Counted from the stretch's first letter, positions 33,174-43,177 are shown. The stretch is DNA of 64,000 bases from Ardenticatenales bacterium (GCA_020634515.1 JACKBL010000007.1:124001-188000); one strand, 5' to 3'. Notes: a model not told the origin generated them from the letters alone. Numbers and translations are program-made.

Positions 33174-34664
33174 TCAGGCGGCCAGATGATCAAAGGTTGG
33201 TTTTAGCGCCGGATAGAGGGCGCGGTAGAGTGGGTAGTGCGTCTGGTAGGCGGGGCTGTTGGGTCCGGGGGAGGTGATGCCGGTGATCTGGATGCCGGCA
33301 TCACACGCCTCCGCCACCGTCCCAAACGCACCCAGGCCGGTGGCCGCCAGCAGCGCCGCCCCATAAGCCGCGCCCTCCACCGTGTTCACCGTGAGCAACT
33401 CGACCTGGAACACATCCGCCAGGATTTGTCGCCACAACGGGCTTTGCGCGCCGCCGCCGGAGGTGCGTACCTGGTTGATGGGGGAGATGCCGGCATTCTT
33501 CATTAACTCAAAACTATCCCGCAGCCCATACGCCACCCCCTCCAACACGGCGCGCGTCATGTGCGCGCGCGTGTGGCGCACCGTCAGACCCACAAACGCG
33601 GCGCGGGCCAACGGGTTGGGATAGGGCGTGCGCTCGCCGGTGAGGTAAGGGAGGAAAAGCAAGCCGTCGCCGCCGGGCGGAATGGCGGCGGCGGATTCGA
33701 CCAGATCGGCGAAGGCCACCTCCGGCGCCACGGTGTCCCGATACCAGCGCAGGCTGCCCGCCGCCGACAGCATCACGCCCATCATGTGCCACTTGCCCGG
33801 AACCGCGTGGCAAAAGGCGTGCAGGCGGCCCTCCGGCTCCACCACGGGGATGTCGCTGCTGGCAAACACCACGCCGGATGTGCCCAGGCTGAGGGCGACC
33901 ACGCCATCCACGACCGCGCCCGTGCCCACGGCGTTCGCCGCCTGATCTCCCCCGCCGCCCACAACGGAAATGCCGGCAGGCAACCCCGTGGCGGCGGCGG
34001 CGGCGGCGGTGACGGCCCCCGTGATCGCCGTGCCCTCGAAGGTGGGCGGCAACCATTTTTCGTCAATGCCCAACGCCGCCAGCACCTCCCCCGACCAGTC
34101 ACGCCGACGCAAATCGAACAACTGCGTGCCGGCAGCCCCCGCCTTATCCGTGGCAAATTCGCCCGTGAGGCGGAAGCGCACGTAATCCTTCGGCAGCAGG
34201 ATGCGCGCGACGCGGGCAAACACCTCCGGCTCGTGGTTCTTCACCCACAAAATCTTGGGCGCGGTAAAACCGGTGAGGGCATCGTTGCCCGTAATCTGGA
34301 TAAGGCGCTGTCGCCCTATCCTGGCTCGCATCTCGTCGCATTCCGCTTCGGTGCGCTGGTCGTTCCACAAGATCGCCGGGCGCAGCACCCGGTCCTGGGC
34401 ATCCAGCAGCACCAGCCCGTGCATCTGCCCCGTGAGACCCACGCCACGAATGGCCGCCGCGTCTACCCCGGTCTCCGCCAGGAGCTGCCGAATGCTTTCC
34501 ACCGTGGCCGCCCACCAGCGTTCCGGCTGTTGCTCGCTCCACAACGGGTGCGGCGTCTCGTAATCATAGGACGACGCGGCCACGCCCACGACCTGGCCAT
34601 CCGCGGCCATGAGCAGGGCTTTGGTGGCCGTGGTTGAGCTATCAATGCCGATGAAGTAATCCAT
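33174..34664 (-). CDS. xylB: xylulokinase (FGGY family carbohydrate kinase)
   Basis: 496 residues. The N-terminal ATPase fold begins with FIGIDSSTTATKALL, followed by VGLTGQMHGLVLLD and PAILWNDQRT, all typical of XylB. The second domain has GGGGDQAANAVGTG with the catalytic Asp, SLGTSGVVF, and the GGGAQSPLWRQILADVF adenosine region. It phosphorylates D-xylulose for the pentose phosphate pathway. ATG 34664 gives the standard start; ATG 34670 two codons earlier is possible. No xylose isomerase is adjacent. Two octamers at 33293 and 33488 mark codon-bias switches on the opposite strand reading too. Confidence 0.93.
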   Translation of the reverse strand: MDYFIGIDSSTTATKALLMAADGQVVGVAASSYDYETPHPLWSEQQPERWWAATVESIRQLLAETGVDAAAIRGVGLTGQMHGLVLLDAQDRVLRPAILWNDQRTEAECDEMRARIGRQRLIQITGNDALTGFTAPKILWVKNHEPEVFARVARILLPKDYVRFRLTGEFATDKAGAAGTQLFDLRRRDWSGEVLAALGIDEKWLPPTFEGTAITGAVTAAAAAATGLPAGISVVGGGGDQAANAVGTGAVVDGVVALSLGTSGVVFASSDIPVVEPEGRLHAFCHAVPGKWHMMGVMLSAAGSLRWYRDTVAPEVAFADLVESAAAIPPGGDGLLFLPYLTGERTPYPNPLARAAFVGLTVRHTRAHMTRAVLEGVAYGLRDSFELMKNAGISPINQVRTSGGGAQSPLWRQILADVFQVELLTVNTVEGAAYGAALLAATGLGAFGTVAEACDAGIQITGITSPGPNSPAYQTHYPLYRALYPALKPTFDHLAA

Positions 34665-34680
34665 AATCATCTCGCTTTGG

Positions 34681-34731
34681 TAACGGCCAGGCCCGATTGG
34701 ACCAATCTCCAGAGAGAGCGTTAGTCGTTAC
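34681..34731 (+). repeat. dispersed repeat family F1, copy g (short)
   Basis: TAACGGCCAGGCCCGATTGG, ACCAATCTCCAGAGAG, AGCGTTAGTCGTTAC: the central hairpin is missing. The remaining gap to 35194 shows no gene. Confidence 0.75.
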
Positions 34732-35194
34732 TCGCTTTGGCGGATTCACGCGGCGCAATGCCGCGCCGGGTCAGGTTGCGCCCCGCATTCTATCATGTGG
34801 CGGTCAATCCACCACATCCTCATGCCAGAAAGTCGTCAGTCGGTGGTTGTCCGTGGTCCGCTGCGCCGCGCCCCCTTTTGCCCCTGCGTCCTCCCCCGCT
34901 CTTTTGGAATTGGACGCGAATTGGCGCATTTTGACAAAAAACAGTAGAGCCAATTCCATTGAAACCGGCTTGCCCTGTCTCTAAAATAGATTGCAGACTG
35001 GTTTTCCGTGCGTGGGCGGCAATGCGCCTCGTCGGCGAACAAGCCAAAACGGTTCCGGCGTGATGGGACTGGTCGCCATCTCGCTCCCGGAGCTGGAAAA
35101 TCTGAAAACTTTCGCGCCACGCTGATCATTCCGCTCATCTCGCTTGCGGGCATGTCCGGCCTTCAGGGGGCGCAAACAACTTTGGAGGTAAAAC

Positions 35195-36106
35195 ATGGAC
35201 ACCGGGCACAGTGAAAATGGACAGCGCGAACTAGGCAGCGTCAACGTCAAACGCGGGTTGGCGCAGATGTTGAAGGGAGGCGTGATCATGGATGTGGTGA
35301 CGCCGGAGCAGGCCGTCATCGCGGAACAGGCGGGGGCGTGCGCGGTGATGGCGTTGGAGCGCGTGCCGGCGGATATTCGTGTGCAGGGCGGCGTGGCGCG
35401 TATGTCCGATCCCGGTCTGATTCGGGAGATCATGGCCGCCGTCACCATTCCCGTGATGGCAAAATGCCGCATCGGGCACTTCGTCGAGGCGCAGATTTTG
35501 CAGGCTATCGGCGTTGATTACGTGGACGAGAGCGAAGTTCTCACTCCCGCCGATGAAGCCCACCACGTCAACAAGCACGCCTTCAAGATTCCCTTTGTTT
35601 GCGGCTGCCGCAACCTGGGCGAGGCGCTGCGGCGCATTGGCGAAGGCGCGGCCATGATCCGCACCAAAGGGGAGGCCGGCACGGGGGACGTGGTGGAAGC
35701 GGTGCGTCACGCGCGCGCCGTCTTGGGCGCAATCCGCCGCCTGCAATTGATGCCGGACGAAGAGCTGATGTCCTATGCCAAAGAGATCGGCGCGCCGTAT
35801 GAACTGGTGCGCGAAACCAAGTCGCTGGGGCGTCTGCCGGTGGTCAACTTCGCCGCCGGCGGCATTGCCACGCCCGCCGACGCGGCTCTGATGATGCAGT
35901 TGGGCGTTGATGGCGTTTTCGTCGGCTCCGGCATCTTCAAGAGCGGCGATCCGGCGCGGCGGGCGAAGGCCATTGTGGAAGCGACCACCCACTACAACAA
36001 CCCGGAGATTCTGGCTCAGGTGAGCGAGAATCTGGGCGAGCCGATGGTGGGCATCAGCGTCAGCAGCTTGCCAGAGGCGGAGCAGTTGGCGACGCGCGGC
36101 TGGTGA
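35195..36106 (+). CDS. pdxS: pyridoxal 5'-phosphate synthase, synthase subunit
   Basis: 303 residues, very conserved. PdxS builds PLP from ribose 5-phosphate (or ribulose 5-phosphate), glyceraldehyde 3-phosphate and ammonia. K90 (VMAKCRIGH) is the Lys that binds the pentose; RTKGEAGTGDVVEAVRH and NFAAGGIATPADAALMMQLG are the phosphate sites. TTGGAGG precedes ATG 35195. The glutaminase gene pdxT follows 11 bases later, and twelve copies of each are expected in the complex. Confidence 0.97.
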   Translation: MDTGHSENGQRELGSVNVKRGLAQMLKGGVIMDVVTPEQAVIAEQAGACAVMALERVPADIRVQGGVARMSDPGLIREIMAAVTIPVMAKCRIGHFVEAQILQAIGVDYVDESEVLTPADEAHHVNKHAFKIPFVCGCRNLGEALRRIGEGAAMIRTKGEAGTGDVVEAVRHARAVLGAIRRLQLMPDEELMSYAKEIGAPYELVRETKSLGRLPVVNFAAGGIATPADAALMMQLGVDGVFVGSGIFKSGDPARRAKAIVEATTHYNNPEILAQVSENLGEPMVGISVSSLPEAEQLATRGW

Positions 36107-36117
36107 TGAGGAAAGTG

Positions 36118-36729
36118 ATGCGAATTGGTGTTTTGGCCTTGCAAGGGGCTTTTCGTGAACATGTGCGGATGCTGCGGAAGCTGGGCGCGGCGGCGGTGGA
36201 GGTGCGGCTGCCGGCAGACCTGGCGGACCTGGATGGGTTGATCATTCCGGGTGGCGAAAGCACGACGATTGGCAAACTGGCGCAGGCGTTTGGCTTGATG
36301 GAGCCGCTGCGCCGGTTTGCCCGCGAGAAGCCTGTTTGGGGGACGTGTGCCGGCATGATCTTCATGGCCCGCGATATTGGACGGGACCAGCCGCTGCTGG
36401 GTGTGATGGACATCGTGGTGGAGCGAAATGCGTTCGGGCGGCAGGTAGATAGCTTTGAAGTGGATTTGGAAGTGCCGGCATTGCCCTCTCTCCCCTCCGC
36501 CAACGGCAGCGCCCCCGCGCCCTATCACGCCGTTTTCATCCGCGCGCCCCGCCTCGTGGCCGCCGAAAATGGCGTCACCATCCTCGCGCGCCTGGCGGAC
36601 GGAACCGCCGTGGCCGCGCAGGAGGGTCACTGGCTGGTCACGTCGTTCCACCCGGAACTCACCGACGACCCTCGCTTTCATCAATACTTCCTGCGCATGG
36701 TGGCAATGGCGCAAACGGCGCCCGGTTGA
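36118..36729 (+). CDS. pdxT: pyridoxal 5'-phosphate synthase, glutaminase subunit
   Basis: 203 residues. PdxT releases ammonia from glutamine and passes it to PdxS. Catalytic triad: C77 in WGTCAGM plus His and Glu in SFHPELT; PGGESTT forms the oxyanion region. ATG 36118 gives the standard MRIGVLALQGAFREH start, with GAGGAAA before it; GTG 36103 and ATG 36106 overlap the pdxS stop. Three octamers (36209, 36348, 36473) lie in it, the last at a very sharp switch to C-rich codons. Confidence 0.96.
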   Translation: MRIGVLALQGAFREHVRMLRKLGAAAVEVRLPADLADLDGLIIPGGESTTIGKLAQAFGLMEPLRRFAREKPVWGTCAGMIFMARDIGRDQPLLGVMDIVVERNAFGRQVDSFEVDLEVPALPSLPSANGSAPAPYHAVFIRAPRLVAAENGVTILARLADGTAVAAQEGHWLVTSFHPELTDDPRFHQYFLRMVAMAQTAPG

Positions 36730-36761
36730 GAAAGTTAGCCGTTACGAAAACGGAAAAAAGA

Positions 36762-36832
36762 GTAACTGCCAAGCTGGATTGGACCAATTTTCTCTGGTGA
36801 AATGGGTCCAATCTCCAGAGAGCGTTAGTAGA
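36762..36832 (+). repeat. dispersed repeat family F1, copy h
   Basis: GTAACTGCCAAGCTGGATTG, GACCAATTTTCTCTGGTG, AAATGGGTCCAATCTCCAG, AGAGCGTTAGTAG. Nearly full length. Confidence 0.85.
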
Positions 36833-36841
36833 TACAAAAAA

Positions 36842-36874
36842 GAGACGGCCCCCGAGGGGACCGTCTCTTTTTTT
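36842..36874. terminator. bidirectional terminator between pdxT and the DUF4397 gene
   Basis: GAGACGGCCCC pairs with GGGGACCGTCTC (one bulge) and is followed by seven T; A-runs stand on the other side. It separates two convergent genes. Confidence 0.8.
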
Positions 36875-36898
36875 AGGAGACCAGAAGCAAATGGGCTT

Positions 36899-39100
36899 TT
36901 AACGCGCCCAGAAGGAGGCGGGAACGTCGTTGCTCACGGGGAGCTGCGCCGTCGCGCCGTTGACTGTGCCGAACCAGATGCCCGCCTGGCCGGAACCGTC
37001 GCGGCAGATGTACAGACCGGCAATGCTGTTTCCGTTGACCGCGCCCAGGTAAGCGCCATCGCAACCGCCGTTGTTATAGGCGAAGTAGAGGCGGTCGTTG
37101 GTGGGTTGGAAGATCCAGTAGCCGGTGTCGTTGTTGCCGTCCACGAAGGAGAGGTTGCTGTAGAGGGTGAAGTTGTTCAGGTTGTAGCCGTCGCCATCGT
37201 CGAAGAGGAAGTTGACTTCCAGGACAGGCTTGATGCCGGCAGCGTCGCGGCTGATGACGGCGTTGAGTGTGGGGGTTCCCCCAAGCGCGAAGCCGGTAGC
37301 GTAAACGGTGTAGACGGTTTTCGCTTGCAGCAGGATGCCGGGCAGGCTGAGGACGACGGTGTTCGTGCCGGCAAGACGCACTTCCAGGTCGTATGTGCCG
37401 GCATCAACGGGCAAATACCCGCCAACTTCCGTGAAAGCAATGTTGCTGAACAACACCGGCCCACCATTGGCGACGGCGATATCCACCGCCGGCGCATCCG
37501 GCGAAGCGTGCAGGAAGCGTACGTGCGCCTTACCCGCCATCGGGATTGTGTTGTCATCCACCAACACCAGTGGCTGAATGTTTGCCAGCGTATTCACGGC
37601 GGCCACCGTGTAATCCGTGCCCAGTTGCAGGTCCAGCACCGCGGAAATCACGACCGGGCCTGGCTGGCCTGCCGGCACAACTTCCACCAGATAAGCGCCA
37701 TTGGGCAGCGCCGCGTAGTCAGTAATTTCTTCGAAGGGCACATTGGCGAAAGCCACGGCGCCATTCACGCGCACATCCACGGCAGGCGCGTCAGGCGAGA
37801 GGTGCGCCACGCGCACACGCGCCGCGCCGGCGTCCGCGCTGACCACGGCGTTCAGTTCCGGCTGCCCACCGAGCGCAAAGCCCGTGGCGAAGACGGTGTA
37901 CACAATCTGGTTATCCACGGTCACACTGGGGATGGAGAGAACAACGGTGTTCGTGCCCGCCAGGCGCACTTCCGCGCCATACGTGCCCGCGAGCAGGGGC
38001 GTGTACGCGGTGGCTTCCTTGAAGGCGACGTTGCTGAAGATGATGTTGCCACCCTCGCCGGCGATGTCCACAGCAGGGGCATCGGGGGAGGCGTGGACGA
38101 AGCGGACGTGCGCCCAACCGTCTTGCGGCAGGTCGTTGTTGTCCACCAGCACCAGCGGCTCAATGTTCGCCAGGGTGTTCACGGCGGCGACGGTGTAGTC
38201 CGTGCCCGCTTCCAGATCGAGGTAGGCGTCAATGACCACGGGGCCGGGTTGCCCTGCCGGCACAACCTGGACCTGGTAGTTGCCGGAAGGAAGAATGGCG
38301 TAATCGGTCACGTCTTCAAAAGGAATGTTGGTGAAAGCGGCAGCGCCATTGACGAGAACGTCCACGGCGGGCGCATCAGGGGAGGCATGGACGACACGAA
38401 CGCGCGTGGGGCCGGCGTCGGCGACGAGGACGGCGTTCAGCGCCGGCTGCCCGCCGAGGGCGAAGCCGGTGGCGAAAACGGTGTAGACGGTGCGGTTAGC
38501 CAGGGCGATGCCGGGCAAAGAGAGGACGACGGTATTTGTGCCGGCAATGCGTACTTCCAGGTCATACGTCGTGGCGGCCACGGGCAGATAGTCGCCCACT
38601 TCGCCGAATGCCACGTTGCCGAAGAGGACGGGGCCGCCATTGGCGACGGCAATGTCCACGGCGGGGGCGTCAGGCGACGCATGGACGAAGCGAACGTGGG
38701 CGTTGCCCACGGCGGGCAGGCTGTTGTTGTCGATCATCACCAGCGGCTCGATATTCGCCAGGGTGTTGATGGCGGCGACGGTGTAGTCTGTTCCCGCGGC
38801 CAGGGTGAGGTCGGCTTCGATGACGACCGGGCCGGGTTGTCCGGCGGGGACGACCTGGATGTTATACGTGCCGGCAGGAAGCGCGGCGTAGTTCGTGATC
38901 TCTTCAAAAGGGATATTGGCAAAAGCGACTGCCCCATCCACCAGAACATCCACGGCGGGGGCATCGGGGGAGGCGTGGGCCACGCGCACTCGCGCATTAG
39001 CCTGGCTATCAGCAGCGGTTGGCTCGGCGGCTTGGGCCGTATTCAAGGCCAGGGCCATCAAGGCCGTCAGGGCGAACAAAAAGATTGTCAGGCGTTTCAT
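36899..39100 (-). CDS. exported protein with six DUF4397 repeats
   Basis: 733 residues from ATG 39100 (AAGGAG upstream). A signal peptide (MKRLTIFLFALTALMALAL) is followed by six DUF4397 units of about 110 residues, each starting with VR(V/F)xHxSPDAPAVD, arranged as three A-B pairs. A C-terminal domain of about 110 residues follows (LEVNFLFDDGDGYN to PASFWAR). DNA of the pairs is also repeated, so recent unit duplication is likely. Such proteins are secreted or surface-bound beta-sandwich proteins of unknown role. The next gene on the same strand is the penicillin-binding protein. Confidence 0.88.
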   Translation of the reverse strand: MKRLTIFLFALTALMALALNTAQAAEPTAADSQANARVRVAHASPDAPAVDVLVDGAVAFANIPFEEITNYAALPAGTYNIQVVPAGQPGPVVIEADLTLAAGTDYTVAAINTLANIEPLVMIDNNSLPAVGNAHVRFVHASPDAPAVDIAVANGGPVLFGNVAFGEVGDYLPVAATTYDLEVRIAGTNTVVLSLPGIALANRTVYTVFATGFALGGQPALNAVLVADAGPTRVRVVHASPDAPAVDVLVNGAAAFTNIPFEDVTDYAILPSGNYQVQVVPAGQPGPVVIDAYLDLEAGTDYTVAAVNTLANIEPLVLVDNNDLPQDGWAHVRFVHASPDAPAVDIAGEGGNIIFSNVAFKEATAYTPLLAGTYGAEVRLAGTNTVVLSIPSVTVDNQIVYTVFATGFALGGQPELNAVVSADAGAARVRVAHLSPDAPAVDVRVNGAVAFANVPFEEITDYAALPNGAYLVEVVPAGQPGPVVISAVLDLQLGTDYTVAAVNTLANIQPLVLVDDNTIPMAGKAHVRFLHASPDAPAVDIAVANGGPVLFSNIAFTEVGGYLPVDAGTYDLEVRLAGTNTVVLSLPGILLQAKTVYTVYATGFALGGTPTLNAVISRDAAGIKPVLEVNFLFDDGDGYNLNNFTLYSNLSFVDGNNDTGYWIFQPTNDRLYFAYNNGGCDGAYLGAVNGNSIAGLYICRDGSGQAGIWFGTVNGATAQLPVSNDVPASFWAR

Positions 39101-39283
39101 TGTTTCTCCTTGTGTGAAACATAGTGATTTTTCAGGGCTTCTTATCGCAGCGCGACACAAGGGATAATACAACAAATGCACTGATAATGTCCATGTTTTG
39201 TAAATATGTCTCAGAATCGCTTAATCTGTGCGATTCATGTACAAAATAGCGACAAAGCGGCTGATTGGCTCCTTGAAGGGGGA

Positions 39284-42200
39284 TCAACGGGCGACGAGAC
39301 AGACGCGAACGGGTTGACTGGGGGTTTCGTTGCCGGCAGCATCCACCCCCACCACGCGAAACTGATGGCAGCCTGGTCCAGGTATTGTCCACTTTTCCGT
39401 GAACGGCGGCACCGTGCTGATGGCAAAGGGGACGCCCGCGCCGTCCACATAAAACTCCACCCGCGCCACCGACACGTCATCCGTCACCTGCGCCTGGATG
39501 ATCACCCACTCCTCGTCCGTGAAAATGCTCTGGTCCGGCAGCGGGAAGAGGATGTCCGCCGTGGGTGGGGTGTTGTCAATTGTCACCTGCACGCTGGCTT
39601 CGGCAAACGTGCCGTCCGCGCGCACCACCGTCAGCAAAATGGTGTACAGACCGTTCAGGTTTGCCACGTCCCACTCCCCCAGCACGGCGTTATCTTTCGG
39701 CTCCGTCACGTTGTCCACAATCGGCGTCACATCCACCGGCGTGAGGCCTTTGAACGTGGCCAGGCGATAGTAGGCGAAGTTGTCGCCGCGGGCGCTGCCC
39801 ACGATGGTTAGCCGATCTTTGACAAACTGGAAGGGCTGTGGCGAGAGAATGGCGACTTCTCCCTGGCTTTCGCCGCCGCCGGTCAGCGTGTCAAATTCCG
39901 TCGGCGGCTGTTCGATTTCGTTCTCCCGCACCCAGTCCGCCGCCTGTTCCGGGTAAATCTGGTACACCTTTGTCTCCACCAGATCGGGCGGCGTGGAGAT
40001 GGTCGCCAGTCGCCCCGTCTCCCGATTGACGCGAAACGCCTGGTACATGTTGTCGTACAGCGTTGGCTCCGTCCCTTCTATAAAATATTCGCGCACTTGG
40101 GGGCAGAGGTCGGTAGGCAGCAGCCCGGAAGGGTAGCAGACGGATCGTTCGACAATGCCGGCAGGTTGGTTCCAACCCGGCGACGGCTCTTCCGCCAGTG
40201 CCCAACTCATGAAGGCGTGCCAGATGGGGGCCGCTCCTTTAGAGCCGGGCACATTCTCCATGGGCGTGTTGTCCGTGTTGCCCACCCACACCCCCGTCAC
40301 CAACCGCGGCGTATAGCCGACCGTCCAGGCGTCGCGGTAGTCGTTGGTTGTGCCCGTCTTCACGGCGGCGGGGCGGTTGTCGGGGAGTTCCAGGGCATTG
40401 GGGCAGCCAAAGCCGGCGCAGCGGGCGTTGCGGTCGGAGAGCATGTCGTTCATGAGGAAGGCCAACTGCGGGGTGAGGATTTCGCGCCGCTGTGGCTGGT
40501 TGTATTCGTAGAGGATATTGCCGGCACGATCCTCCACGCGCAAAATCGCCACGGGGTCCAGGCCACGGAAGCCCAGCCGCTGCCGCTCCTCGGGGATCGG
40601 CTGCCCCACCATCACCCCCATGTTGTCCATCACGGAAAAGGCATAAACCATGTCCAGCAGTTTCACTTCCCCGCCGCCCAACGTGAGCGAAAGGCCATAG
40701 GCGTTGGCGCCCTGGTCCAGGCTGGTGATACCCAGGCTGTGCGCGGTGCGGATCACATTATCCACGCCCACCCAGCTCATCACCTGCACGGCGGGGACGT
40801 TGTAGCTGTTTGCCAGGGCGCGGCGGATGCTCAGGGGACCATGAAAGCGGCGGTCGTAGTTCTGCGGCACGTAGGCGACGCCGTTGTAGGGCGTGCCGAA
40901 ATCCGTTTCCACGTCCAGCACCATCGTCGCCGGCGTATACCCCTGGCTCAACGCCGTGAGATAGGTAAACGGCTTGAAGGAGGAACCGGGCTGGCGCAGG
41001 CCATCTACGGCCACGTTGAAGGAGCCATCAATGGCTTCGTTCCAATAGTCCAGGCTGCCGACCATGGCTTTGATCTCTCCCGTGGTAGGGTCCAGGGCCA
41101 CCAGCGCGGCATTGTTCACCTTATGGTCTATGCCGACGTCGGCACGGGGCAGGGGCGGCAGATAGGCGAGGGCGGCGCAGGCGGCGCGCTCGTCTACGGG
41201 CAGTTCGTCGCCCACGCGCCCGGAGAGACGGGCTACCTGGGCGCGCATGACGCACTCCGCCTGCTGCTGCATCTCCAGGTCCAGCGACGTGTAGACGCGC
41301 AGCCCGCCGCCCAGTACCATTTCCGGACCAAACTGCTGCTCCAATGCCTTACGCACGTAGAGGGCGAAGTGGGGCGCAATGATGTCGAAGCGGCTGGCGA
41401 CGCTGGATTGCGTCTGGATAGGCGTGTATTTGGCCGTGACCAACTGCTCGCGGGTGAGATACCCTTCACGGAACATGGCATCCAGCACCAGTTCTTGCCG
41501 GGTTTTTGCTTCCGTGGGGTTGTCGATGGGGTTGAGGGCGGGGGATTGAGGGATGGCCGCCAGCATGGCTGCTTCGGCGATGGTCAGTTGCACGGCGGGC
41601 TTGTTGAAGTAAACGCGGGACGCGGCTTCAATGCCGTAGGCCAGGTTGCCGTAGAAATTGGTGTTTAGATACCATTCCAGGATTTGCTCTTTGGTGTAGA
41701 CGCGGGAGATTTCTTGCGCCAGCAGCAGTTCTTCCACTTTGCGGCGATAGTCATCGAAGGAGACCTGGCCGACGACGACGCGCCGTTCGGGGGCGATGAG
41801 GTTGTTTTTGACGAGCTGCTGCGTGATGGAGGAGCCGCCTTGAATGGAGCCACCTTGCAGCACGTATTCGTAGAAGGCGCGGCCAATGCCTTGCAGGTCG
41901 AAGCCGCTGTTGGTCCAAAAGGTGCGGTCTTCGATGGCCACGGTGGCGTCGATGACGGCGGGCGGAATCTGGGCGAAGGGTAGCCATTGTCGGTCGCCGC
42001 CGCGCGGGTCGATGACTTCATTGATGAGGACGAGGTCGCGGCTGCCGTCGTGGTCCTGATCTGCGCCCCAGGCGTAGATTTTGGTGGTTTCAAAGGTGTC
42101 CGTATTCTGGCCCAGGGTTTCGATTTCCGTGAAGTCGGGCAGATCTTGGGTGAAGTAGGCGTAGACGGCGGCGACGGTGGTGACGCTGGTGAAGGTGAGG

Positions 42201-42325
42201 AGGAAGAGGGCGGTGAGCGAGAGGGCGACGAAGACGGCGAGGAGGCGCAGGGCCAGGCGTTTGCCTCCTCCCCGGTTTTGTTGGCGGCGCAGACGCCGCT
42301 GCATGATGCGTGTGGTTCGCGGCAT
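39284..42325 (-). CDS. class A penicillin-binding protein (transglycosylase plus transpeptidase)
   Basis: 1013 residues. Basic cytosolic tail; one transmembrane anchor (about 25-55); GT51 transglycosylase with AIEDRTFWTNSGFD and GGSSITQQLVKNN; then the transpeptidase with SxxK in PGSSFKPFTYL, SYN in LANSYNVPAVQ and KTG in AVKTGTTNDYRDAW. After about residue 780 there is a Ser/Thr-rich part and two Ig-like domains (AILSPQPFQFV..., PTADILFPLPDQ...), longer than usual. It makes and cross-links peptidoglycan. Its presence implies a peptidoglycan wall. ATG 42325 is used. Confidence 0.95.
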   Translation of the reverse strand: MPRTTRIMQRRLRRQQNRGGGKRLALRLLAVFVALSLTALFLLTFTSVTTVAAVYAYFTQDLPDFTEIETLGQNTDTFETTKIYAWGADQDHDGSRDLVLINEVIDPRGGDRQWLPFAQIPPAVIDATVAIEDRTFWTNSGFDLQGIGRAFYEYVLQGGSIQGGSSITQQLVKNNLIAPERRVVVGQVSFDDYRRKVEELLLAQEISRVYTKEQILEWYLNTNFYGNLAYGIEAASRVYFNKPAVQLTIAEAAMLAAIPQSPALNPIDNPTEAKTRQELVLDAMFREGYLTREQLVTAKYTPIQTQSSVASRFDIIAPHFALYVRKALEQQFGPEMVLGGGLRVYTSLDLEMQQQAECVMRAQVARLSGRVGDELPVDERAACAALAYLPPLPRADVGIDHKVNNAALVALDPTTGEIKAMVGSLDYWNEAIDGSFNVAVDGLRQPGSSFKPFTYLTALSQGYTPATMVLDVETDFGTPYNGVAYVPQNYDRRFHGPLSIRRALANSYNVPAVQVMSWVGVDNVIRTAHSLGITSLDQGANAYGLSLTLGGGEVKLLDMVYAFSVMDNMGVMVGQPIPEERQRLGFRGLDPVAILRVEDRAGNILYEYNQPQRREILTPQLAFLMNDMLSDRNARCAGFGCPNALELPDNRPAAVKTGTTNDYRDAWTVGYTPRLVTGVWVGNTDNTPMENVPGSKGAAPIWHAFMSWALAEEPSPGWNQPAGIVERSVCYPSGLLPTDLCPQVREYFIEGTEPTLYDNMYQAFRVNRETGRLATISTPPDLVETKVYQIYPEQAADWVRENEIEQPPTEFDTLTGGGESQGEVAILSPQPFQFVKDRLTIVGSARGDNFAYYRLATFKGLTPVDVTPIVDNVTEPKDNAVLGEWDVANLNGLYTILLTVVRADGTFAEASVQVTIDNTPPTADILFPLPDQSIFTDEEWVIIQAQVTDDVSVARVEFYVDGAGVPFAISTVPPFTEKWTIPGPGCHQFRVVGVDAAGNETPSQPVRVCLVAR

Positions 42326-42560
42326 GTGGTTTACCGTGGGTGGATGGCGAGGGCGCGTGGTTCGCGTCGGGTGTTTTTTGATTGTCAGCCTGTTGCCGGC
42401 AACCGGCTTAGCCGACGCGAGGGTTCGTCGTTATTTCTGGTTTATGTGTGGGGATTGTGCCGGCATTTTCCGCCAAAAGCAAATCCGCCCCATAACCTTT
42501 CCCCCGCTCAAGCGACTATTCCTCGCAGGTTAGTCTAGCGTAATAAACGCTTCTCCATGT

Positions 42561-42590
42561 TTGCCGTTTTGGAGATGAACACCCTATACT
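42561..42590 (+). promoter_or_regulatory. promoter candidate for the haem-binding protein gene
   Basis: TTGCCG (42561-42566), 18-base spacer, TATACT (42585-42590). Downstream, GCGGTTCC (42608) and GGAACCGC can form a leader hairpin before the ribosome site AAGGAG. Confidence 0.5.
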
Positions 42591-42675
42591 CAAGGGTTTA
42601 TGTAAGGCGGTTCCGGTCGTCAGACTGGCGCGGAACCGCGATGGACGAGCATAGAAGTCGCAAGGAGAAAAGTCA

Positions 42676-43143
42676 ATGAAGAAACGTAGTCGTGGGCGTA
42701 TGATTGCCAATGTCCTGATCGGGCTGGTTGTGTTGCTGTTGCTGATCCAACTGGTGCCCTATGGACGTAACCATACCAACCCGCCCGTGATTAAGGAACC
42801 AAACTGGGACAGCCCGGAGACGCGGGCGCTGGCGCAAACGGCCTGTTTTGACTGCCACAGCAACGAAACGGTCTGGCCCTGGTACACGAACATCGCGCCC
42901 GCTTCCTGGCTGGTGCAGCGGGATGTGGAAGAGGGGCGCAGCCACCTGAATTTTTCTGAATGGGGGACGAGCCGGCGGCGTGGCGAGGAAGCGGATGAGA
43001 TCGATAAGGCCCTCAATAGTGGGGAGATGCCACCGTTGCAGTATACGCTGATTCATGCCAACGCGCGCCTGACGGCGGCGGAGCGGGAGCAACTTTTGCG
43101 CGGTTTGCAGGCGACGCTGGCGGCTTCGGCGGTGCAAAAGTAG
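42676..43143 (+). CDS. membrane-anchored haem-binding domain protein (cytochrome c-like)
   Basis: 155 residues. One N-terminal transmembrane helix (about 9-27), then a domain of the Haem_bd type with a single CxxCH site (ACFDCHSNET, residues about 57-61), WPWYTNIAPASWLVQRDV and a C-terminal GEMPPLQYTLIHANARL motif where Met may be the second haem ligand. It should be exported and carry covalent c-type haem, probably for electron transfer. AAGGAG precedes ATG 42676. No cytochrome maturation genes are in view. Confidence 0.88.
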   Translation: MKKRSRGRMIANVLIGLVVLLLLIQLVPYGRNHTNPPVIKEPNWDSPETRALAQTACFDCHSNETVWPWYTNIAPASWLVQRDVEEGRSHLNFSEWGTSRRRGEEADEIDKALNSGEMPPLQYTLIHANARLTAAEREQLLRGLQATLAASAVQK

Positions 43144-43177
43144 CGCCATTTGGTGGGGGAGGGGGCGTATGTAGAGA

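Noticed and set aside
36455..39124. Plus-strand open frame of 889 codons across pdxT and the DUF4397 gene
   Set aside because: It runs out of frame through pdxT and antisense through repeated DUF4397 units, so its repeats only mirror those of the real gene.
40097..41668. Plus-strand open frame of 523 codons inside the penicillin-binding protein gene
   Set aside because: The antisense gene has all catalytic motifs; this frame has none.
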